Source: Pirellula sp. SH-Sr6A
GTDB taxonomy: Bacteria; Planctomycetota; Planctomycetia; Pirellulales; Pirellulaceae
Assembly (NCBI RefSeq): GCF_001610875.1
Contig: NZ_CP011272.1
Location: 3,949,988-4,013,987 of the forward strand
Direction: 5' to 3'
DNA length: 64,000 bases
Below the pieces are notes generated by a model. That model saw nothing but the letters and a program-made list of their open reading frames with translations, had not been told where the DNA came from and did no database searches. Of the stretch, positions 1-7,459 are shown piece by piece. Numbering within the stretch: the first letter of the stretch is position 1; each line of letters starts with the position of its first letter. A program made the translations under genes and the position numbers.

Positions 1-536
1 GACGACGAGTATTGGAACAGCAAGCTTATGGATGAGTTCCGACGAAGGATTGCTGGAAAGTAACGACGCGGGCAGGATCCAATCGCCGTCCTCATCGTGC
101 GGAGTAAGTTTCGAGACGTCCATAACCAATACCTCGAATTCACTTAAGGATGTTGTTATCAGATATTTGGAGAATACCAATCCTCTTCTCACTCGCAATG
201 CCCAGAAAGAAACTAGAGCAGGACACGGCGCGTCCGTGATATTTCACCGTGCCTGATCACAGCACCACGTGAGATCAAGGCCGAGTGGATGATTCCTGAA
301 AGAAGATTCGTCGATAACTAGGGACTAGACACCATAGTTCACTTAAACGAGACAATTGGCACGTGATGTGCGATCTGGCAGTCGTGTCTTCGTTTGTATC
401 CATCGCTGACGAAGAAGCTCTTTGGAGGAGTTATTGGACCTGGGAATCGAAGACTTTTTTGCTTGGGTAATCCCATCGTTTATACCGATAGCCCCCATTG
501 CCTCAATTTCCATCGAATGAATCAACTAGTGAACTC
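1..536. other. upstream region without a recognisable gene
   Basis: No open frame here resembles a known protein, and the short frames have the composition of non-coding DNA. The stretch lies directly upstream of the encapsulin gene, so it should contain that operon's promoter. I could not pick out a convincing -35/-10 pair or operator by eye. The first few tens of bases could be the tail of a gene outside the window, but nothing supports this. Confidence 0.5.
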
Positions 537-1994
537 ATGACTGATAGCTTACTACAACGAAGCGTAACAACAGCCGTTGCGAGAAACCTTGCGACGACGA
601 CCAAGACATCACCGAAGATGATGTCGATCACCCCCCGATACTTGCTCAAGCTCGTACCTTGGGTCCAGGTCGATGGTGGAACCTATCGGGTGAATCGAAC
701 AAAAGTCGAACTGGCGAAAGCCGATCGGATTGCCGTTGACATCGTGAATGGGGCTGCGTCGTTTCCACCCAATGCGCTCAGACGTGTCCCCCTCTTCTCC
801 AAGCTTCCCGATGCCATTCTCGATCGTATGGTCAGTTACTTCCGGACGGAGAGCGTGGCCATTGGTAACAAGCTGCTTGTCGAAGGTGAGGACAGGAGCA
901 AGTTCTTCATCATCGCACAGGGGCAAGTCGAAGTTCTTAGCAAAGGGGTGCATGGAAGCGATCTTCGCATTGCTCTTCTGACCGAAGGCGAGTTCTTTGG
1001 CGAAGCGGATTTGACGGCAGAAAAGCCTTCCGATGCAACCATACGCACCATTACCCCTTGCGTGCTGCTTACTCTGTCGCGGAAGGACCTTGAGTCACTG
1101 CTAGGTGAGAATCCAAACCTAGTCGCCGAGTTTCAGAAAGCGATTGATGAGCATCAAGAGCTTCGTTCGAGCGTCAATCGATATGGGGAGCGTAATATCG
1201 ACTTGGTATCGGGCTTTGCGGAGAATGTGGAGATTCCAGAAACCTTTGTCGACTATTCACCAACTCCACGCGAATACTCTTTATCCGCCGTACAGACCGT
1301 GGTGCGAGTTCACACGAGGGTTTCGGATCTCTACAACGGTCCCTTCAATCAGCTGGAAGAGCAGATGCGGTTGACGATTGAGGGCATCAAGGAACGGCAG
1401 GAATGGGAACTGATCAACAGCAAAAAGTTTGGATTGCTTCACTCTGTCGACCCAGCGATGAGGATCAGTCCTCGCTATGGAGCACCTACTCCGGATGACT
1501 TTGACGAATTGTTAGCGCTCGTTTGGAAGAAGCCAGCTTTCTTTGTCGCGCACCCCAAAGCGATCGCAGCCTTTCTACGTGAATGCACATGGCGCGGCGT
1601 TCCTCCCGTCACGGTAAGCGTATTTGGCTTTCCTATGATTTCTTGGAGAGGGATCCCGATCGTTCCTTGCGACAAACTGGAGGTCACGAATCGATACCAC
1701 TCGAGGCAATCCTCCGGAACCACCAATATTCTGCTGGTGAGAGTTGGAGAGGAGGATCAAGGCGTCGTGGGATTGCATCAAGCTGGCATCGAGGGTGAGA
1801 TAGCGCCTAGCCTTTCGGCAAGGTTAATGGGACTGGATAGTCTAGGGGTAAGTTCCTACTTGCTGACGCTCTACTTCTCCGCTGCGGTTCTTACTGACGA
1901 TGCGGTTGGAGTACTGGAGAATGTGGAGGTTGGTTACTACCACGACTACTTGCAACGCATCCCCAAATCCTTTGACCATGGATCGGGGATCTGA
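537..1994 (+). CDS. family 2 encapsulin shell protein with cyclic-nucleotide-binding-like domain (2B-like)
   Basis: This 485-residue protein is expected to self-assemble into an HK97-fold icosahedral shell in the cytoplasm. The N-terminal segment (residues ~8-60, with ARNLATTTKT, ITPRYLLKLVPWV and GGTYRVN) matches the conserved N-arm of family 2 encapsulins. Residues ~81-205 are an inserted cNMP-binding-like domain (VPLFSKL, IIAQGQVEVL, GEFFGEADL). Residues ~225-485 are the HK97 P/A-domain part, including the typical SPTPREYSLS and VHTRVSDLYN stretches. I chose ATG 537 because the conserved arm begins just after it; the in-frame TTG at 498 would add 13 unconserved residues. In the CBD phosphate-binding cassette the Glu of FGE is present, but the usual Arg is replaced (KPSDAT), so nucleotide binding is doubtful. 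The stop codon overlaps the start of the desulfurase gene by 1 nt, which suggests translational coupling of shell and cargo. The family assignment is strong; the 2A/2B subtype is my reading. Confidence 0.9.
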   Translation: MTDSLLQRSVTTAVARNLATTTKTSPKMMSITPRYLLKLVPWVQVDGGTYRVNRTKVELAKADRIAVDIVNGAASFPPNALRRVPLFSKLPDAILDRMVSYFRTESVAIGNKLLVEGEDRSKFFIIAQGQVEVLSKGVHGSDLRIALLTEGEFFGEADLTAEKPSDATIRTITPCVLLTLSRKDLESLLGENPNLVAEFQKAIDEHQELRSSVNRYGERNIDLVSGFAENVEIPETFVDYSPTPREYSLSAVQTVVRVHTRVSDLYNGPFNQLEEQMRLTIEGIKERQEWELINSKKFGLLHSVDPAMRISPRYGAPTPDDFDELLALVWKKPAFFVAHPKAIAAFLRECTWRGVPPVTVSVFGFPMISWRGIPIVPCDKLEVTNRYHSRQSSGTTNILLVRVGEEDQGVVGLHQAGIEGEIAPSLSARLMGLDSLGVSSYLLTLYFSAAVLTDDAVGVLENVEVGYYHDYLQRIPKSFDHGSGI

Positions 1995-3640
1995 TGAACG
2001 AATCCAATTATTCAGCCCGATCTACAGAGAGAAATACTTCGATCGATGCCACCGAGACCAATGAGATCTCGTCTCGATTATTGAATCAAATCTTTGGCAC
2101 GGAACAGTTATCGCGTATCCCAGGCTCGCTAACTCCCGCAGATATTCTCTATGCAGAAGAACTTACGGCCGTTGCACCGACGGAGCCCGCAGTATTGCCA
2201 GAGCCCGTTCGACGGGCGATAGAACGTGTCGATAGCAAGCGATTTCCGCAGGACATTACCGATGCGGATATCCAGCGAACAGTTCGTTCTCTTCAAAGTG
2301 AATCGGAGGCAGCACTCCATCGAAAGGTGAATTTTCGAGAGCAGGAGCAAGCGGATAGTTCGCTCAATGCGCCGAAACTTCAAAGAGATGCGATCCGGAA
2401 AAACAAATCAAAACTTGGGGCGGCCCGAACGCTGGATGTACGTTCTGTTCGCTCAGACTTTCCTGCACTACACCAGGATATCAATGGTCACTCGTTGGTT
2501 TGGTTTGACAATGGCGCGACAACGCATAAGCCAATCGAAGTGATCGAGACATTGAGTCGCTTCTATGCGTGCGACTATTCCAACATTCACAGAGCAGCCC
2601 ACACGCTTGCAGCCCGAGCCACGGACCACTACGAGCTGGCTCGAGAAACAGTCAGGGAATTTGTCCATGCACAATCGACGAACGACATCGTTTTTGTTCG
2701 CGGGACAACGGAGGGAATCAACTTTATCGCTCAGACCTGCAAGTCGTTTTTGAAGGAAGGGGATGAAGTGCTGCTTACGGAGATGGAGCATCACGCCAAT
2801 ATTGTTCCATGGCAACTGCTTGCCGATGAATTGAGACTTCGTATTCGCGTCATCCCATTCAACGATGACGGAGACATCATGATGGACGAGTACCGAAGGT
2901 TGTTAACGCATAAAACCAAAATTGTGAGCGTTACGCACGCATCCAATACGCTAGGAACCATTTTGCCGGTGGAAGAAATGGCTTCCATGGCGCACCGAAA
3001 AGGGGCCCGATTCGTCATTGATGGAGCGCAATCAGTTGCCCATTTGCCAATCGATGTTCAAAGCCTGGGTTGCGATTTTTTTGTATTCTCTGGACATAAA
3101 GTTTTTGCACCGACGGGCATCGGGGTGGTTTACATCCATCCCGACCTTCAGGAGTTGTTACCGCCATGGCAAGGGGGTGGCAACATGATCCACCGAGTCT
3201 CATTCGATGGAACAACATTTTCAGATCCCCCAGCAAAATTCGAGGCGGGGACTCCCAGTATTGGAGATGCCGTTGGTTTAGGGGCCGCTTTGCGCTACCT
3301 CATGCAATTCGACTCCGCATCCTTGCTTCAGCATGAGCATTCCCTATTGGAACATGCTTCGACCTCACTTCAATCCATCCCTGGAGTGACGACTCTCGGG
3401 CGCAGCCGCAACAAGGTTGGATTGGTCTCTTTCGTGTTAGATCGTTACACGACCGATCAAGTAGGCAAGGAGTTAGATCGGCAAGGAATCGCCGTTCGAA
3501 CTGGCCATCACTGCGCACAGCCCTCACTGAGACATTTCGGCCTCGAATCGACCGTGCGACCATCTTTCGCCTTGTACAACACCCACGAAGAGATTGATCG
3601 AATGATCGAAGTCATTCATCGACTCGCGCGGAAAGCATAG
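1994..3640 (+). CDS. SufS/CsdA-type cysteine desulfurase with N-terminal encapsulin-targeting extension
   Basis: This is a PLP enzyme (548 residues) expected to convert cysteine to alanine and an enzyme-bound persulfide. The catalytic core begins near residue 148 (DVRSVRSDFPAL). It shows FDNGATTHKP, the PLP-site MEHHANIVPW, VIDGAQSVAH, the Schiff-base lysine Lys369 in SGHKVFAPTG, and the persulfide cysteine Cys507 in RTGHHCAQP. The first ~145 residues are absent from ordinary SufS proteins (~400-415 residues). They are polar, rich in Ser, Thr and Glu, and contain short helix-like pieces (SSRLLNQIFG, LTPADILYAEEL). Known family 2 encapsulin cargo desulfurases carry such a long disordered N-terminal domain that loads them into the shell, so this extension is probably the targeting domain. 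The gene starts inside the shell gene's stop codon (TGATG). A cysteine synthase follows 49 nt downstream. Sulfur storage as the physiological role is inference from characterised family 2 systems. Confidence 0.92.
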   Translation: MNESNYSARSTERNTSIDATETNEISSRLLNQIFGTEQLSRIPGSLTPADILYAEELTAVAPTEPAVLPEPVRRAIERVDSKRFPQDITDADIQRTVRSLQSESEAALHRKVNFREQEQADSSLNAPKLQRDAIRKNKSKLGAARTLDVRSVRSDFPALHQDINGHSLVWFDNGATTHKPIEVIETLSRFYACDYSNIHRAAHTLAARATDHYELARETVREFVHAQSTNDIVFVRGTTEGINFIAQTCKSFLKEGDEVLLTEMEHHANIVPWQLLADELRLRIRVIPFNDDGDIMMDEYRRLLTHKTKIVSVTHASNTLGTILPVEEMASMAHRKGARFVIDGAQSVAHLPIDVQSLGCDFFVFSGHKVFAPTGIGVVYIHPDLQELLPPWQGGGNMIHRVSFDGTTFSDPPAKFEAGTPSIGDAVGLGAALRYLMQFDSASLLQHEHSLLEHASTSLQSIPGVTTLGRSRNKVGLVSFVLDRYTTDQVGKELDRQGIAVRTGHHCAQPSLRHFGLESTVRPSFALYNTHEEIDRMIEVIHRLARKA

Positions 3641-3677
3641 TTTGGAACACTTCGAGAGATCAACTTTAAACCAATGC

Positions 3678-3684
3678 AAGGAGG
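3678..3684 (+). promoter_or_regulatory. ribosome binding site deciding the cysteine synthase start
   Basis: A perfect AAGGAGG lies 5 nt before ATG 3690. The alternative in-frame TTG at 3642 has no such site and would add 16 residues that do not look conserved, so 3690 is taken as the start. Confidence 0.8.
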
Positions 3685-3689
3685 GCGGA

Positions 3690-4631
3690 ATGCCTCACGA
3701 CAAGACTTACTCCAGTATTGCTGGTGCCGTTGGGAATACACCAATGGTTCGGATTCAGAACTTGATTCCAGCCGATCAGGCCGTCGTCTACGCGAAGTGT
3801 GAGTTCTTTAATCCCATGAGTAGCGTGAAGGACAGGATTGCGAGATCTATGTTGGACGCGGCGGTAGCCTCCGGTCGACTCACCCCGCAAACGCACATCA
3901 TCGAGCCAACGAGTGGTAATACTGGCATCGCATTTGCTTTTCTTGCGGCAGCCCAGGGGTACCGTCTTACATTAACGATGCCCGAATCAATGTCCATTGA
4001 AAGAAGAGCGTTGCTCCGAGCTTTTGGGGCGAACCTGATCCTTACTCCCTCTGCGGAAGGAATGCGAGGTGCCATCACCCGAGCCGAGGAGCTTTTATTG
4101 AACGACCCGCACGCCTGGATGCCCCAACAATTTGAGAATCCAGCAAATCCTCAAGCTCATGAGCAAACGACGGGGCCAGAGATTTGGGAAGATACGAAAG
4201 GGGAAATCGATGCGATCGTCGCGGGAGTTGGAACGGGTGGGACAATTACGGGGGTGGCCCGATACATCAAGAGACTCAATCCAAATTTCAGAGCGATCGC
4301 TGTTGAGCCCTCTTCGTCTCCTGTTCTGAGCGGAGGCAAGGCTGGAAAGCACCGCATTCAGGGGATTGGCGCTGGGTTCATCCCGAAAAATCTGGATCGA
4401 TCCGTCGTAGATGAAGTGATCAGGGTTGATGACGAGGCAGCATTTGCTTGGGGGCAACGACTCGCACGCGAAGAAGGTATCCTCGCAGGGATTAGTAGCG
4501 GTGCGAATATGTGTGCTGCAGCTCAAGTCGCGTCGAGACCAGAGTTTCGCGGAAAGAGGATTGTCACCATCATGTGTTCTCTTGGTGAACGTTACCTTTC
4601 CACTCCACTTTTTGCTCCCTTCACCAGCTAA
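3690..4631 (+). CDS. cysK: cysteine synthase (O-acetylserine sulfhydrylase, CysK type)
   Basis: This 313-residue fold-type II PLP enzyme should make L-cysteine from O-acetylserine and sulfide. Visible motifs are AGAVGNTPMVR near the N-terminus, the PLP lysine Lys47 in SSVKDRIA, the substrate loop PTSGNTGIAFA, the phosphate loop GVGTGGTITG, and a C-terminal GISSGAN followed by GERYLSTPLF. Length is normal for CysK. It follows the desulfurase by 49 nt on the same strand with a strong Shine-Dalgarno sequence, so it probably belongs to the encapsulin operon. There it would supply cysteine or reuse released sulfide. No serine acetyltransferase is visible nearby. CysM or cystathionine-beta-synthase-like activity cannot be excluded from sequence alone. 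Confidence 0.9.
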   Translation: MPHDKTYSSIAGAVGNTPMVRIQNLIPADQAVVYAKCEFFNPMSSVKDRIARSMLDAAVASGRLTPQTHIIEPTSGNTGIAFAFLAAAQGYRLTLTMPESMSIERRALLRAFGANLILTPSAEGMRGAITRAEELLLNDPHAWMPQQFENPANPQAHEQTTGPEIWEDTKGEIDAIVAGVGTGGTITGVARYIKRLNPNFRAIAVEPSSSPVLSGGKAGKHRIQGIGAGFIPKNLDRSVVDEVIRVDDEAAFAWGQRLAREEGILAGISSGANMCAAAQVASRPEFRGKRIVTIMCSLGERYLSTPLFAPFTS

Positions 4632-4743
4632 CCACAATCGTTTCGTCCTAAACGCCCTATCCTTCAACTTTCTCTGGCCGGCGGGTTGGGGCGGTAGCCT
4701 TTCTGAGGGTGACTTGGTTTAGAATGGGGGACGAAATGTCCTA

Positions 4744-4764
4744 AAGCCAGCGACTCTCTGGCTT
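4744..4764. terminator. possible hairpin terminator after the encapsulin operon
   Basis: AAGCCAG and CTGGCTT form a perfect 7-bp stem around the 7-nt loop CGACTCT. There is no clean T-tract after it, so intrinsic termination is uncertain. It is the only obvious hairpin in the 170-nt gap between the cysteine synthase and ABC genes. Confidence 0.3.
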
Positions 4765-4801
4765 ACCTTGTCTCTCATGGATCACGCTCGAAGGCACGAA
4801 T

Positions 4802-5761
4802 ATGGTTGATGCCGTGCACACATCGGCGACGCCGATGATCGAACTGCGTCGCTTGCACCGTTTTTTCGGTGCGACGAAGGCAGTTCAAGACGTCTCGTTC
4901 GAAGTCTACCGCGGACAAGTATTCGGATACATTGGTCCCAACGGCGCTGGGAAAACAACCAGCATGAGGATCTTGTCCACGCTCGAACTCCCAAGCTATG
5001 GAGATGCCTTCATCGACGGATTTTCGGCCGTGAGCGACCCGGACTTGGTACGCCGACGCCTCGGGTTTATGCCGGACGGCTTCTCTGTTTATCCCAACAT
5101 GAACTGCGTCGAGTATCTCGACTTCTTCGCCCGTTCTTACGGTTTGATAGGAAAGGACCGGATCTCGGCTATCAAGCGGACACTCGGCTTCACGGGCCTA
5201 GACAAAATTGCCTCCAAGCCGATCACGGGTCTGTCCAAAGGGATGAGACAGCGACTCTGTCTAGGACGCGCCATGATCCATCAGCCCACCGTCCTGATTC
5301 TCGATGAACCTGCCAATGGACTGGATCCCCGCGCTCGCATTGAACTTCGACAGATGATCCAACAGTTGGCGTCCGAAGGAACGACCGTTCTCGTTTCGTC
5401 GCACATCCTCACCGAACTGGCCGAGATGTGCGACCAAGTCGGGATTATTGAACGGGGCAAACTGCTGGCGGTGGGAAGTGTGGAGGAAATTCGACGGACC
5501 ATGCGCGGTCACTTGCGAGTTCGCATCGTGCCACTGAGCCGACAGGAAGAAATCGCTGCTTGGCTCACCCAGCGCGAAGGAGTCGGGGAACTGGCACCCT
5601 CGGGGAGTTTGATCACCTTTTCGTTGCAAGGAGGCGAGGTCGAGCAATCCCAATTGCTCACCGATTTGATCCAAGCCGGATTTCCCCTTCTCGAATTTGC
5701 CGCGCACACCGAATCGCTTGAAGATGTGTTCATGAAAATTACGACAGGAGCGGTTCAATGA
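4802..5761 (+). CDS. ABC transporter ATP-binding protein (ABC-2/DrrA type)
   Basis: This is a 319-residue cytoplasmic ATPase subunit of an exporter. The Walker A motif GPNGAGKTT is at ~residues 45-53, the signature LSKGMRQRL at ~143, and Walker B LILDEPANGLDP follows with an H-loop in SSHIL. The C-terminal ~100 residues form the extra domain typical of DrrA/CcmA-type subunits of ABC-2 transporters. The permease gene starts within the last four bases (ATGA overlap), so the two proteins should form one transporter. The substrate cannot be told. A second in-frame ATG 11 codons on (MIELRRLHRFFG) is also a reasonable start. Confidence 0.88.
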   Translation: MVDAVHTSATPMIELRRLHRFFGATKAVQDVSFEVYRGQVFGYIGPNGAGKTTSMRILSTLELPSYGDAFIDGFSAVSDPDLVRRRLGFMPDGFSVYPNMNCVEYLDFFARSYGLIGKDRISAIKRTLGFTGLDKIASKPITGLSKGMRQRLCLGRAMIHQPTVLILDEPANGLDPRARIELRQMIQQLASEGTTVLVSSHILTELAEMCDQVGIIERGKLLAVGSVEEIRRTMRGHLRVRIVPLSRQEEIAAWLTQREGVGELAPSGSLITFSLQGGEVEQSQLLTDLIQAGFPLLEFAAHTESLEDVFMKITTGAVQ

Positions 5762-7440
5762 GTTCGATCGATGCCAATCCGAACGAATCGATAGCCCACT
5801 CTGGCGCCCGGGCCGTCGACCCCCACAAACAAATCATCGAACAATTGCTGGATGGCCAAAGCCGTTGGGATAAGCGCCTGATCGAGTGGAGCAATTGGCT
5901 CAACCCCATTTTGGTCAAGGAGACGCGTCAAGCTCTGAAGAGCAAGCAGTTTACTTGGACCTTCGGGTTGCTAATCATCGTCGTCCTCGCATGGTCTCTG
6001 TTGGGGTTGCTCAGTTCCATTCCCAATATTTACTACGCTTCCGATGGGCGCGGTTTGCTGAGCGGCTATCTACTCATCCTTGTCGTACCCGCTTGGTTGA
6101 TCATTCCGCAGGCTTCCTTTCGATCAATGGCCTCGGAGCTGGATGACGGGACGTTTGAGACGTTGTCGTTGTCGATGCTCCGACCGCGCCATATTATTCT
6201 TGGCAAGCTGAACGTCGCGGCCTTGCAGTTGATCATTTATCTCTCGGTGATCGCCCCTTGCATCGCACTCACCTACCTGCTGCGAGGGGTCACGCTCGAA
6301 ACCATTCTCTTCGAGCTGCTCGTTGTGGTGATGACGACCTTGGGATTGGCCATGATCGCGATCGCGTTCGCTTCCTTTTCGAGGAGCCGAGCGCTACAGA
6401 TTGTCTTCTCGCTGGTGTTGATTCTTTTGCAACTGATCCTGACCTTTATCCTCTGTTCGTTGCTTATTGCGGTGGCGTGGCAAGGGGTTGGGTTCGGTGG
6501 ATTTGATCAAGGCCAGGCGAGCTGGATCGCCCTCGGAGCGGCCGCATTGTTTCTAGGACTCTACATGTGGGTACTGTTCGCCTGCTCGTCCGCATTGATC
6601 GGTGTTTCCAGTGCCAACACATCGACCCCGATCCGCGTTTCCTTGATGGTGACTGGCTGGGGGATTGCGATGGTCGGTGTTGCCATGGCGATCCTCGTCT
6701 CTCCCGAAGCGACAAGCTTTTTTATGATCCTACTGGGAATCCATTGGGGAATTGCGGGTTCGTTCATTGTGGGCGAACGAGGGTTCATTTCGACGCGAGC
6801 CAAGAGAACGCTTCCGTCAGGGATCCTTTCTAAGCTTTTTTTCAGTTGGTTGATTCCGGGTCCCGGTACTGGCTATGTGTTTGTCGTGTTGAGCTCTCTG
6901 GGAGCATCAATCGCGTTGGTCATGAGCCAGATATTGGCCTCAGAGCGGTACTGGGATTATTGGTTTGCACTCATTTGGTATGCGATTGCCACCAATCTAT
7001 ATTTGGCCTTTTATCTGGGACTAGGGCGACTTGGTTCGTGGATGATCTTTCGGCGTTCTCGAAGTGGTCGAATGTTCGGGACCGCCGTGCTGATTGCCGT
7101 GCTCAACGTGATCGCCATTCTCGCAACCTGCACCCTCAGCCTGATGAGTAGCAATTACATGCGAATGGATTACGAATGGTTTTGCTTTGTGAATCCTTGG
7201 TGGACTCTCAGCGAGATCGTCCCGTTTATCTCACGCACCACCAACAATACCGAGGAGTTCGCCGTCTTTTGCTTAGGAGTCGTCACTCTGCCAATTTTCA
7301 TGCTCAACCTTTTCCTATCCGCAAAAGACATCGTGATCCAACGGATCGAAACTCCTGAGAGAGTTGCTTCGGAACACGACAAAAAGAATCGTCGCGCGGT
7401 CGATCAAGAACCCGAACAGGAGATCGACCCCTTGGCATGA
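5758..7440 (+). CDS. ABC-2-type transporter permease
   Basis: This is a 560-residue integral membrane protein with about twelve hydrophobic stretches. It begins with a ~60-residue cytoplasmic N-terminus, followed by LNPILVKETRQALKSK, a motif seen before the first helix in many ABC-2 permeases of planctomycetes. The C-terminus is charged (KKNRRAVDQEPEQE). It overlaps the ATPase gene by 4 nt, so it is its membrane partner. No substrate can be inferred. The gene ends 19 nt before the stop codon of a convergent ABC exporter gene. Confidence 0.82.
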   Translation: MSSIDANPNESIAHSGARAVDPHKQIIEQLLDGQSRWDKRLIEWSNWLNPILVKETRQALKSKQFTWTFGLLIIVVLAWSLLGLLSSIPNIYYASDGRGLLSGYLLILVVPAWLIIPQASFRSMASELDDGTFETLSLSMLRPRHIILGKLNVAALQLIIYLSVIAPCIALTYLLRGVTLETILFELLVVVMTTLGLAMIAIAFASFSRSRALQIVFSLVLILLQLILTFILCSLLIAVAWQGVGFGGFDQGQASWIALGAAALFLGLYMWVLFACSSALIGVSSANTSTPIRVSLMVTGWGIAMVGVAMAILVSPEATSFFMILLGIHWGIAGSFIVGERGFISTRAKRTLPSGILSKLFFSWLIPGPGTGYVFVVLSSLGASIALVMSQILASERYWDYWFALIWYAIATNLYLAFYLGLGRLGSWMIFRRSRSGRMFGTAVLIAVLNVIAILATCTLSLMSSNYMRMDYEWFCFVNPWWTLSEIVPFISRTTNNTEEFAVFCLGVVTLPIFMLNLFLSAKDIVIQRIETPERVASEHDKKNRRAVDQEPEQEIDPLA

Positions 7441-7459
7441 GAACCCAATGGACTCGAAT

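Noticed and set aside
32-256. 74-codon open frame near the left edge
   Set aside because: Serine-rich with no recognisable domain, no Shine-Dalgarno sequence and no sign of coding bias.
537-1994. interpretation of the shell gene as a prophage capsid or CRP-type regulator
   Set aside because: No phage genes surround it and no helix-turn-helix follows the cNMP-binding-like domain. The N-arm and C-terminal part match family 2 encapsulins and the cargo gene is adjacent.
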